From positions 124,001-188,000 of the forward strand of contig NZ_JACOOR010000002.1 in NCBI RefSeq assembly GCF_014290175.1: a DNA stretch of 64,000 nucleotides. Reading direction: 5' to 3'. The notes beneath the pieces were generated by a model. It had not been told where the DNA came from and did no database searches. It saw nothing but the letters and a program-made list of their open reading frames with translations. Source of the stretch: Anaerosacchariphilus hominis. GTDB lineage: Bacteria > Bacillota > Clostridia > Lachnospirales > Lachnospiraceae. The number at the start of each line of letters is the position of its first letter. The stretch's first letter is position 1. Both the position numbers and the translations under genes were made by a program. Shown piece by piece: positions 41,420 through 49,232 of this stretch.

Positions 41420-42855
41420 CATCTGATATCATACTGACCCTGTTATTTCTGGCAGGGGTTCTGGCGGTTTATTATCTGGTGCCCAGGGGAAGGAGAGTCT
41501 GGGTTCTCCTGGCGGCCAGCGTGATTTTCTATGTGAGCGCCGGTTTTTGGATGCTGAAATGGATCGTCGGAAGCGGACTCTGGACCTTTTATGCCGGAGT
41601 GAAAATGGAACAGGCGGAGACGAAAGAGAAGAAGAAAGTCTGGCTGCGGGCGGGAATACTGGCAGTACTGGGCTTTCTTTTTGCAGAAAAATATCTGGGC
41701 TTTCTCTGGAAAAATCTGCTCCTGCTGAGTTCCGTGCTGCGCTTCCCGCTGGCGGCGGATTTTCCATTTTCCATGAAAGTCCTTGCACCGCTGGGAATCT
41801 CCTATTACAGCTTTAAGATGATCAGCTATCTGGCGGACATTTATCAGGAAAAGCGACATGCGGAGCGGGGCGTGGAGGGCTGTGGGATCTACCTGGCCTA
41901 TGTATTGTTCTTTCCGCAGATTCTCTGCGGACCCATCGAGCGGTCGGAGCATTTTACCGGGCAGCTCCATGAGGGACCGGTATACCGGTCGGAGCTTTTT
42001 TCCCTGGGCCTGCAGCGGATTGTACTGGGACTTTTTAAGAAAATGGTCATTGCCAATCGCCTGGCAGGCTACGTGGATGCAGTTTTCGGCGCGCCGGAAA
42101 GCTATCCGGGTCTGGCCTGTGTGATGGCGGCCTTCTTTTATTCCTTTCAGCTCTACTGTGATTTCTCCGGCTATTCTGATATTGCCGTGGGTATGGCCAA
42201 TGTGCTGGGGCTGGATAGCCGGAAGAACTTCGACTGCCCTTATTTTTCACGGGGGATCAAGGAATTCTGGGCGAGATGGCATATCTCCCTGTCCGGCTGG
42301 CTGCGGGATTATATTTACATTCCCCTGGGCGGAAATCGGGTGAGTAAGACGAGACACAGGCTGAATGTGCTGGCAACATTTTTGCTCAGCGGTCTCTGGC
42401 ACGGAGCGGACTGGAGTTTTGTATTGTGGGGAGGTATTCATGGGGTATGGAATCTGGTGAGTACCAAAAAAGAAGAAGCAGTGAGCCTGGGACGCCGGAT
42501 CTGGCAGACTCTGATTACTTTCTGCGGCGTGACTCTGGCCTGGGTTTTCTTTCGGGCGGACAGTCTGGGGCAGGCCGTGAGCTTCCTGCGGCATGCGATA
42601 ACGGGATTTTCCCTGTCCTATGCGGAGATTCAGAATTCGATTCTTCCTTTTACCGGGGATAATACCTGCGCAGCCTATTTTCTGACGGCCTGCGGCTTTC
42701 TGTTCCTGCTGTTTTTCTATGAAAGGGAGCAGGTCTATGGAAAAAAGAGAGACCGGGATGTGATACTGGGCAGCGGCTGGCTGGCCGTTATGACAGTGAG
42801 TGTTGTGCTGTTTGGAGTCTTTGGCGCGTCAGGTTTCCTGTACGCGAATTTTTAA
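41416..42855 (+). CDS. MBOAT-family O-acyltransferase (AlgI/DltB-like)
   Basis: The 479-residue protein uses GTG 41416, overlapping the previous stop (GTGA), with AAAAGGAGAG upstream. About 11-12 helices surround the conserved blocks LAPLGISYYSFKMISYLADI, FFPQILCGPIERSEHF and LSGLWHGADWSFVLWGGIHG, the last holding the catalytic His at about residue 329. AlgI-type MBOAT proteins pass acetyl groups from acyl-CoA across the membrane to a partner. The next gene encodes an SGNH-like protein, the usual partner, so the pair probably O-acetylates the surface glycan. Confidence 0.93.
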   Translation: MTSDIILTLLFLAGVLAVYYLVPRGRRVWVLLAASVIFYVSAGFWMLKWIVGSGLWTFYAGVKMEQAETKEKKKVWLRAGILAVLGFLFAEKYLGFLWKNLLLLSSVLRFPLAADFPFSMKVLAPLGISYYSFKMISYLADIYQEKRHAERGVEGCGIYLAYVLFFPQILCGPIERSEHFTGQLHEGPVYRSELFSLGLQRIVLGLFKKMVIANRLAGYVDAVFGAPESYPGLACVMAAFFYSFQLYCDFSGYSDIAVGMANVLGLDSRKNFDCPYFSRGIKEFWARWHISLSGWLRDYIYIPLGGNRVSKTRHRLNVLATFLLSGLWHGADWSFVLWGGIHGVWNLVSTKKEEAVSLGRRIWQTLITFCGVTLAWVFFRADSLGQAVSFLRHAITGFSLSYAEIQNSILPFTGDNTCAAYFLTACGFLFLLFFYEREQVYGKKRDRDVILGSGWLAVMTVSVVLFGVFGASGFLYANF

Positions 42856-42864
42856 GGGGAACTT

Positions 42865-43800
42865 ATGAAACGAGTAATAAAGGCCATAGGGGCGGCATTG
42901 GCTCTGTCCCTGGTTCTGATTCTGGCAAAAAATGAATACGCCCGTCTCCTTCCGGCGTCCACCTACGGTATGCAGGCGGTTCTCAGGAAAGGTGAGACGG
43001 AGAATCTCTTCATAGGATCTTCCATGTTCCGGCAGGGACTGGATATCGACGTACTGGAGGAGCGTCTGGAGGGCAGCTCTTATATTCTGTCCTATAACGG
43101 AAATCAGCCGGCTCTGATGGCCATGGAGCTTCAGTATCTGCTGGAACAGGGGCTGAAGATCCGGAATCTGTATATTGATCTCTATCCCTATACAGCGGCT
43201 GCGGATCCCTGGATCAGTGATACGAAGATTCTGCTGGACACGGATCTGAAGTTTAAGGCACGGGCCTGGCGGCTGATGAAAGACAGCACAGGCGCAGGAT
43301 TCCGGGACTTCTACGAGTTCTTTGTGACGGCCAATAACGAACAGCTTCTAACCTATCCATTGAACAATAAAATCGTCTCGGCCCAGTTCCGGAATGGAGG
43401 CAGCCTGATAGCCCAGCCGGGAAAAACGAAAGAAGAGCTCTACGGGCTGGGAACTCTGGGGAGCCGGGATGGCGTGAACCGGACCCAGGCTGAGGGCTAT
43501 GGAAAAATCGTGGAGCTGGCAGAGGAATACGAGCTGAATCTCTGGTTTCTGGAGACGCCCAAGTATGAGCGGATGTACGCGGACGCAGATTATCAAAAGC
43601 TGTATGGAGAGGCACTGGATATTGTGCGGGAGCTGCAGCAGGACTGGACGGGGACCGGAAGCTTTACCATTCTATGCACAGAGAATCTGGAGTTTGATAT
43701 TACCGATGCCGGGTGCTATCAGGACTTGATTCATCTGTCGGCAGAGGGAAGAGAGAACTATACAAAACTGCTCTGTGAGAATCTGAAAATGGCAGAGTAG
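42865..43800 (+). CDS. SGNH-like protein, MBOAT partner
   Basis: The 311-residue protein has an N-terminal signal-anchor (residues 5-22). NLFIGSSMFRQGLD (about 49-62) is the block I serine motif in the form seen in DltD/AlgJ-like proteins, and DLIHLSAEG near the C-terminus supplies the D-x2-H pair. So the catalytic triad of an SGNH hydrolase fold appears complete. It lies outside the membrane and probably moves the acetyl group delivered by the MBOAT protein onto the glycan. The start ATG 42865 follows AAGGGGA. The middle region is not similar to anything I can name. Confidence 0.75.
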   Translation: MKRVIKAIGAALALSLVLILAKNEYARLLPASTYGMQAVLRKGETENLFIGSSMFRQGLDIDVLEERLEGSSYILSYNGNQPALMAMELQYLLEQGLKIRNLYIDLYPYTAAADPWISDTKILLDTDLKFKARAWRLMKDSTGAGFRDFYEFFVTANNEQLLTYPLNNKIVSAQFRNGGSLIAQPGKTKEELYGLGTLGSRDGVNRTQAEGYGKIVELAEEYELNLWFLETPKYERMYADADYQKLYGEALDIVRELQQDWTGTGSFTILCTENLEFDITDAGCYQDLIHLSAEGRENYTKLLCENLKMAE

Positions 43801-43852
43801 AATAGCGGATAACCGCAAATGCGAGGCAGGGAGACGAAAAGGAGGAAACAGC

Positions 43853-45010
43853 TTGAAAAAACTGGATTATATCGACGGACTGAAAGGAATCGGCGCGCTG
43901 ATGGTATTTTTCTGCCATTTTGTGTTTGCATTTTATTACGCGGCCTACAGTCTGACCGAAGACGCAGTAAATACAGCGTCCGGTATCGAGATTGCCATCG
44001 GTAAAACTCCGTTGAATCTGCTCTACAGCGGCAACGCGGCGGTGTGTCTGTTTCTGGTGTTCAGCGGCTTTGTGCTCTGTCTGTCGTATTTTCATACCAA
44101 AGACAAAAAGCGTCTGAAGAGTGCAGCCTGGAAACGGTATTTCCGATTGATGCCCATGATTTTGCTCAGCAATACGGCGATTTTTCTTCTCATGAGCCGG
44201 GGACTCTACCGGAACAGCGAGGCGGCCGTCCTGACCGGGTCTACGGTCTGGTTCGCAGGCTTTAATCAGTTTCAGCCGGATTTTTTGCAGATGCTGGGAG
44301 AAAGTCTGGCAGGCTGCTTCCTCTTTGGAACGAACAACTATAACGGTGTGCTCTGGACGATTCCATATCTGTTTTCAGGGGCGCTGGTGGTCTATCTGGC
44401 AGCTTATCTGGTGGGTGAGAATCCGTTCCGGTATGTGGCCTACGCGGTGATGATCCTGATGGCGGTGAAGACGGATATTTATTTTGCGGGCGTATTTCTG
44501 GGCTTTGCTGCTTCCGACTTTTTCTGTACCCAGAAGAAGGGGATGGAGCTCTGGGAGCGGTTCTGGCTGCTGCCTCTGGGAAGCTTCGTGCTGGGGGTGT
44601 ATCTGCTGTCCTACCCGTCCATCGGATCGGATATGAGCGGAACCGTCTATGGGCTGCTGCCCTCGGCTTATACGACTCTTTACCACATGGCCGGGGCAGT
44701 ACTTCTGCTGGCGGGTGTGCTGGGACTTCCGGGACTGCAGCGGTTCTTCGGGGCAAAGCCCTTCCGGTTTCTGGGAAAAGTATCCTATTCCCTCTATCTG
44801 CTGCATTTTCCGGTGATTGCCACCTTTTCCTGCTGGCTGTTCCTGGGTCTGTACGGAAAAATGAGCTATGGAATCCTGGTGGGACTGAACTTCCTGTGTA
44901 CCTTCGGGCTGGTGCTGGTGCTTTCAGAGCTCAGCAATCGGTATCTGGAGCCGGTGAGCGGCTGGCTGACCGGGAAGCTTTCCGGGTTTTTTACCGGTAA
45001 AACGAGGTGA
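43853..45010 (+). CDS. acyltransferase 3 family protein (OafA-like)
   Basis: The 385-residue protein uses a TTG start at 43853 with a very strong site (AAAAGGAGGA). It opens LDYIDGLKGIGALMVFFCHF, the hallmark of acyltransferase-3 membrane proteins with the catalytic His in the first helix, and has about ten helices. The family acetylates sugars of O-antigens, capsules and peptidoglycan, taking acetyl-CoA from the cytoplasm. No C-terminal SGNH domain is fused. It overlaps the next acyltransferase, so two different O-acetylations are likely. Confidence 0.9.
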   Translation: MKKLDYIDGLKGIGALMVFFCHFVFAFYYAAYSLTEDAVNTASGIEIAIGKTPLNLLYSGNAAVCLFLVFSGFVLCLSYFHTKDKKRLKSAAWKRYFRLMPMILLSNTAIFLLMSRGLYRNSEAAVLTGSTVWFAGFNQFQPDFLQMLGESLAGCFLFGTNNYNGVLWTIPYLFSGALVVYLAAYLVGENPFRYVAYAVMILMAVKTDIYFAGVFLGFAASDFFCTQKKGMELWERFWLLPLGSFVLGVYLLSYPSIGSDMSGTVYGLLPSAYTTLYHMAGAVLLLAGVLGLPGLQRFFGAKPFRFLGKVSYSLYLLHFPVIATFSCWLFLGLYGKMSYGILVGLNFLCTFGLVLVLSELSNRYLEPVSGWLTGKLSGFFTGKTR

Positions 45011-45015
45011 TGACA

Positions 45016-45948
45016 ATGGAGACGATGAAGCTGGAAAAGAAGAGAATTCCATGGCTGGATGCGGTGAAAGCTGTGGGAATTCTGGTGGTGCTGCTGGTGC
45101 ATACGGGACGTTCCTTTGGGGCGGTGAGCTTTTATGGGGGTATGTTCTATATGCCCATCTTTTTCATCACGGCAGGTATGACCTTTTCCTATAAACCGGA
45201 GGAGCGCTTTGGAAGCTTCCTGAAGAAGAAGGCGAAGCGGTTGCTGGTGCCATATCTGGGGTATAATCTGTTCCTGTTATGCTTTTTCCTGCTGAAGGGC
45301 AGCGCCGGCTGGCATGACCTGTGGGGCGTCCTGTATTCCCGCAACTGCCTGATGCCCATGGATTCTGTTACCAATGTGTATCTCATGCAGATTCTGAATG
45401 CGCCCACCTGGTTCCTGACCTGTATGTTTGTAAGCTACCTGCTGTTCTGGCTTCTGATGCAGGCGGTGAAGGGCGACTCCAGGAAGGCTTTTGTGGGAAA
45501 TGGAGTCTATCTGATGATTGCCATTGTTCTTCATTATATGAGCCCGGTTTTGCTGCCCTGGAGCATCGACTGCGCGTTCTATGCGGTGACCTTCCTGATC
45601 ATCGGCAAGCTGGCGGCAGTGCAGGACTGGGTCGGAAAGCTGGTAAAAAAGCCACTTTATCTGCTTCTGCTTTTCGCAGTTTTCGTATTGGCAGCCCGCT
45701 GGAATGGCAGTGTGAATATGTCTGTGGGCGATTATGGACGGAGCATGGCGGTATATCTTCTGGTGGGAACGGCAGGATCTCTGATCGTGATGGTTTTGTG
45801 CAGCGTGTTGTATCAGACGAAGCATACGGAGTGGCTTCAGAAAGCCATGGGATTTATCGGGCGGCATACGCTGCCGCTCCTGTGCCTGCATCTGTTTGTA
45901 TATTCGGTGATTGGCACAGTGCTTGCAATGTTGGGTGTGGCGCTGTAA
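45016..45948 (+). CDS. acyltransferase 3 family protein, NolL-like
   Basis: It has 310 residues from ATG 45016 (GAGGTGA five bases upstream); GTG 45007 and ATG 45010 are possible alternatives. The N-terminus WLDAVKAVGILVVLLVHTGR carries the family His, and the length and the segment MPIFFITAGMTFSY are like NolL, the fucose O-acetyltransferase of Nod factors, and related proteins (COG3594). With GDP-fucose synthesis and a NodZ-like transferase in the same region, acetylation of fucose is an attractive but unproven role. It is the last gene of the acylation block; the aminotransferase follows 27 bases on. Confidence 0.82.
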   Translation: METMKLEKKRIPWLDAVKAVGILVVLLVHTGRSFGAVSFYGGMFYMPIFFITAGMTFSYKPEERFGSFLKKKAKRLLVPYLGYNLFLLCFFLLKGSAGWHDLWGVLYSRNCLMPMDSVTNVYLMQILNAPTWFLTCMFVSYLLFWLLMQAVKGDSRKAFVGNGVYLMIAIVLHYMSPVLLPWSIDCAFYAVTFLIIGKLAAVQDWVGKLVKKPLYLLLLFAVFVLAARWNGSVNMSVGDYGRSMAVYLLVGTAGSLIVMVLCSVLYQTKHTEWLQKAMGFIGRHTLPLLCLHLFVYSVIGTVLAMLGVAL

Positions 45949-45975
45949 GATAGTATTATAAATGGAGGTATCAGT

Positions 45976-47037
45976 ATGAACTATCATGTAAATGAACATA
46001 TAAAAAACACCGTCCGCGTATTCCCTATGCAGAATCGCTACGGCATGCACCGCTATGACATGAATGAGAACCCGGAGGGACTGCCGAAGGAGTTCGTGGA
46101 TTCTGTGCTGAAGGAGATTACTCCGGAATTCCTGGCGATCTATCCGGAGCCTGACCGGTTTCTGCATAAGTACGCGAAGTTTATCGGCGCGGCTTATGAA
46201 AATGTGCTGACCACCAATGGCTCCGATATGGCCATCCGGTATCTTTTGGAGACCTTCGGTGAAGTAGGCAAGGAGGTCGTAACCGTGGCTCCCTCCTTTG
46301 AGATGTACTGGGTCAACTGCAGCATCCTGGGGTATAAGCATGTGCCGGTGGCCTATGAGCCGGATCTGACTATCAAAATCGAGAACATTCTGAACGCGAT
46401 TAACGACAATACCCGTATTGTAGTACTTCTGAACCCCAACAACCCGGTAGGAAATGTGTACACCGAGGAGGAGCTGCGGCAGGTTATTGCCCGGGCGAAA
46501 GAAGTGGGCGCAATCGTTATTGTGGACGAGGCTTATCATTATTTCTACCCGAATACCTTTATCGAGCATGCCCTGAAGGATGAAAATGTAGTGGTACTGC
46601 GTACCTTTTCCAAGCTGTTCTCCCTGGCAGCCTGCCGCCTGGGTGTCATCATCAGTAACCCGGAGATTATCCATTATGTGAAGAACGCGCGCCTGACCTT
46701 TGACGCTAATTCCATTGCCCTGCTGTTCGCGGAGCGGATTCTGGATCATCCGGAGATGGTGGAGGAGCTGATCCGCATCGAAAACGAGGGCAAGGCATAT
46801 ACGTTGGAGGAACTTCGGAAAAAGGGCTACGAGTGTCGGGACTGCCGTGGAAACTTCATCTTTGTGAAGCCTCATCATAATGCGAAGGAGGTGGCGGAGC
46901 GCCTGGAAAAAGAGAAGCAGGTGCTGGTACATCCCTATGGAAATGAGCTTTTGAAGGACGATATCCGTGTATCGGTGGGTTCTAAAGAAGCCATGAAGAT
47001 ATTCCTGGACGCATTCTTTGAGGTGGACGCGCAGTAG
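45976..47037 (+). CDS. HisC-like PLP aminotransferase in envelope cluster
   Basis: This is a 353-residue class I/II aminotransferase. The PLP lysine is K213 in TFSKLFSLAACRLG; NPNNPVGNVY and VDEAYHYF supply the other cofactor contacts. It resembles histidinol-phosphate aminotransferases, but no his genes are near. Instead it is followed by a cytidylyltransferase fusion 14 bases on. HisC-like enzymes in capsule clusters can aminate small phospho-alcohols, so a role in making an amino-alcohol phosphate for CDP activation is plausible. Amino-acid metabolism remains an alternative. Ribosome site GGAGG upstream. Confidence 0.85.
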   Translation: MNYHVNEHIKNTVRVFPMQNRYGMHRYDMNENPEGLPKEFVDSVLKEITPEFLAIYPEPDRFLHKYAKFIGAAYENVLTTNGSDMAIRYLLETFGEVGKEVVTVAPSFEMYWVNCSILGYKHVPVAYEPDLTIKIENILNAINDNTRIVVLLNPNNPVGNVYTEEELRQVIARAKEVGAIVIVDEAYHYFYPNTFIEHALKDENVVVLRTFSKLFSLAACRLGVIISNPEIIHYVKNARLTFDANSIALLFAERILDHPEMVEELIRIENEGKAYTLEELRKKGYECRDCRGNFIFVKPHHNAKEVAERLEKEKQVLVHPYGNELLKDDIRVSVGSKEAMKIFLDAFFEVDAQ

Positions 47038-47051
47038 CGCAGGGGGATTTT

Positions 47052-48353
47052 ATGACGAGAGTGATCACATACGGAACCTATGATTTGCTGCATTACGGCC
47101 ATATTCGTCTGCTGGAGCGGGCCAGGGCGCTGGGAGATTATCTGATCGTGGGCGTGACCGCCGAGGATTTTGATAAGACCCGGGGCAAGATCAATGTACA
47201 GCAGTCCCTGATGGAGCGCATCGAAGGCGTGCGGGCCACGGGACTGGCGGATGAGATTATCATCGAGGAGTATGAGGGCCAGAAGATTGATGATATCCAG
47301 AGATACCATATCGATATTTTTGCGGTGGGATCAGACTGGAAAGGAAAGTTTGATTATCTGAATGCCTACTGTAAGGTTGTTTATCTGGACCGGACGGAAG
47401 GTGTGTCCAGCACCCAGCTGCGGAGCGCCAGACGAGAGGTGCGTCTGGGAATGGCCGGAGAGGCTTCGGATCTGAAAAAATTTGAAAAGGAAAGCAACTA
47501 TGTGAACGGCGTGACTCTGTCGGGAATCTGCGGAGATTCCGGGGAGGAGTTTGAGAAGCTTCTGGAGCAGTCGGACGCCATGTATATCCTGTCTCATCCG
47601 AAGCTGCATTACGAGCAGGTGAGAAGGGCTTTGGAATCCGGAAAACATGTGCTATGCGAAGCGCCGGTGGCCCTTTCTGTGAAGGAATGTGAGGAGCTCT
47701 TTGCCCTGGCGGCCGAAAAGAATTGTATTTTGATGGAAGCAGTGAAGACGGCTTATTCCACAGCCTATTATCGTTTGCTTTTGTTGGCAAAAAGCGGACG
47801 TATCGGTAAGGTAGTATCTGTGGACGCAGCCTGTACCAGGCTGAAGGAGCAGGGAACGGAAAGCCAGGGACAGTTTAACCAGAGCTGGGGCAGCCTCTAC
47901 GACTGGGGACCTACGGCATTGCTGCCGGTGTTCCAGCTTCTGGGTACGGAGTATCGGGAAAAGCAGATCATCAGCCATTATGTAGATACGGAAAAGACTT
48001 ATGATGCTTTTACGCGGCTGAATTTCATCTACGGCGACGCCACGGCCTCCCTTCTGGTGGGAAAGGGAATCAAATCAGAGGGCGACCTGGTGGTCTCCGG
48101 CACGGAAGGATATATTTATGTGCCTGCTCCCTGGTGGAAGACTGATTATTTTGAGCTTCGCTATGAGAACCCCGCCAATAATAAGCGATACTTCTATCAG
48201 CTGGAGGGCGAGGGAATCCGCTACGAGATCGTGGCCTTCCTGAAAGCTATCGAAAACGGCCGGGATAATTCTTATATTTCCATGGAAGTGTCGAAGGCCA
48301 TCGCGGGAGTGATGGAGGACTTTTGCGGGAAGAAGGGTGTAAGGGAGATTTAG
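47052..48353 (+). CDS. fusion of TagD-like cytidylyltransferase and Gfo/Idh/MocA-like oxidoreductase
   Basis: The protein has 433 residues. Residues 1 to about 130 are a glycerol-3-phosphate cytidylyltransferase-type domain: the HYGH nucleotide motif at 14-17 and the closing RTEGVSST at about 114-121. From about residue 135 the chain follows the Gfo/Idh/MocA fold, with SHPKLHYEQVRRALESGKHV, then CEAPVALSVKECEELFALAA and a late GSLYDWGPTAL. In that family the catalytic motif is EKP; here it is E203-A204-P205, so the usual lysine is missing, and the glycine-rich NAD loop is also weak. The fusion would couple activation with CTP to redox or binding of the same small molecule. Not a product of frame error: the single frame is clean. 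Confidence 0.82.
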   Translation: MTRVITYGTYDLLHYGHIRLLERARALGDYLIVGVTAEDFDKTRGKINVQQSLMERIEGVRATGLADEIIIEEYEGQKIDDIQRYHIDIFAVGSDWKGKFDYLNAYCKVVYLDRTEGVSSTQLRSARREVRLGMAGEASDLKKFEKESNYVNGVTLSGICGDSGEEFEKLLEQSDAMYILSHPKLHYEQVRRALESGKHVLCEAPVALSVKECEELFALAAEKNCILMEAVKTAYSTAYYRLLLLAKSGRIGKVVSVDAACTRLKEQGTESQGQFNQSWGSLYDWGPTALLPVFQLLGTEYREKQIISHYVDTEKTYDAFTRLNFIYGDATASLLVGKGIKSEGDLVVSGTEGYIYVPAPWWKTDYFELRYENPANNKRYFYQLEGEGIRYEIVAFLKAIENGRDNSYISMEVSKAIAGVMEDFCGKKGVREI

Positions 48354-48373
48354 GGAAAATACGATAAAAGGGG

Positions 48374-48416
48374 AACTGCTGTTTGGATAGAAAAAGCATC
48401 TGAGCAGCAGTTTTTT
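48374..48416 (+). terminator. intrinsic terminator
   Basis: AACTGCTG at 48374-48381 pairs with CAGCAGTT at 48405-48412, and the right arm runs into six T residues. Confidence 0.65.
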
Positions 48417-48566
48417 GTCGAATATCGTCGAATGAAAAAACTTGTATTCCAGCATAAAAGATGCTATTCTCATCTTATCGAATTTCTATATTTCACAGGA
48501 GAAAATCTCTCCGGAATTTCCGAAAAGTGATGAAATAAAATTGCATATTACCGGAGTGCGGAAGCC

Positions 48567-48595
48567 TTTACTTCGGAACAGAAATTGATTATAAT
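48567..48595 (+). promoter_or_regulatory. probable promoter for Uma2 gene
   Basis: TTTACT at 48567-48572, a 17-base spacer and a perfect TATAAT at 48590-48595, 31 bases before the start codon. The AT-rich 150 bases upstream hold nothing else I can name. Confidence 0.6.
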
Positions 48596-48626
48596 TTGAG
48601 AAAGAAGCGATAAAGGAGGTATGGCC

Positions 48627-49166
48627 ATGCCTTTAATGAAACAGGAATTTTATACGATAGAAGATATCTTTACCCTGCCGGAAGGCGAGAGGGCGGAACT
48701 GATAAAGGGGGAGCTGTACATGATGGCGCCGCCCAGTACGGGACATCAGAGACTGGTACATTTCTTTGACAAAAAGATAGGAAATTATATTGACGCGCAT
48801 CACGGAACATGCGAGGTGTTCCCGGCGCCGTTTGGGGTATTCCTGAAGGATGATAAGGGAAATGACGCCTATGTGGAGCCGGATATCTCCGTGATCTGCG
48901 ATCCGGATAAGCTGGACCATAAGGGCTGTCACGGAGCACCGGACTGGGTGATTGAGATTGTGTCGCCGTCCAGCAAGCGGATGGATTATCTGAGAAAGAT
49001 GAATCTGTATCTGATGGCGGGAGTCCGGGAATATTGGATCGTGGATCCCATCCGGAAATCTGTCATTGTATACCGGCAGGATGATGACGGAGTGCCGGTA
49101 CTTCATAAGTTCGGAGAAAGAATCCAGGTCGGGATTTACGAAGATCTGGATATGGTGATAGAATAA
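48627..49166 (+). CDS. Uma2 family (DUF820) putative endonuclease
   Basis: It has 179 residues from ATG 48627, six bases after a perfect AAAGGAGGT; ATG 48621 touches that site and is less likely. The fold is PD-(D/E)XK-like: VEPDISVICD (Asp) and WVIEIVSPSSKRMDYLRK (Glu, then Lys) form the expected metal and catalytic set. The family is widespread and poorly understood, often in many copies per genome. It has its own promoter and terminators on both sides, so it is an insertion of one gene into the envelope region, not part of an operon. Confidence 0.88.
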   Translation: MPLMKQEFYTIEDIFTLPEGERAELIKGELYMMAPPSTGHQRLVHFFDKKIGNYIDAHHGTCEVFPAPFGVFLKDDKGNDAYVEPDISVICDPDKLDHKGCHGAPDWVIEIVSPSSKRMDYLRKMNLYLMAGVREYWIVDPIRKSVIVYRQDDDGVPVLHKFGERIQVGIYEDLDMVIE

Positions 49167-49169
49167 AAC

Positions 49170-49205
49170 CAGGGGCTGGTGCCAGATGGCACAGCCCCTG
49201 ATTTT
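49170..49205. terminator. bidirectional terminator
   Basis: CAGGGGCT, G, GTGCCA pairs with TGGCAC, AGCCCCTG around a two-base loop, with ATTTT on the plus side and GGTTTTATT on the minus side. A second small hairpin (AACCTGC / GCAGGTT, about 49210-49234) serves the minus-strand gene. Confidence 0.7.
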
Positions 49206-49232
49206 GATATAACCTGCTTTTACCCAGGCAGG

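Noticed and set aside
45277..46932. 551-residue open frame on the minus strand over an acyltransferase and the aminotransferase
   Set aside because: The composition (many His, Gln, Arg) is that of an antisense shadow; both plus-strand genes have clear motifs.
45976..47037. histidine biosynthesis gene hisC
   Set aside because: No other his genes are near, and the gene is embedded in an envelope region next to a cytidylyltransferase; a histidine role cannot be excluded but is not favoured.
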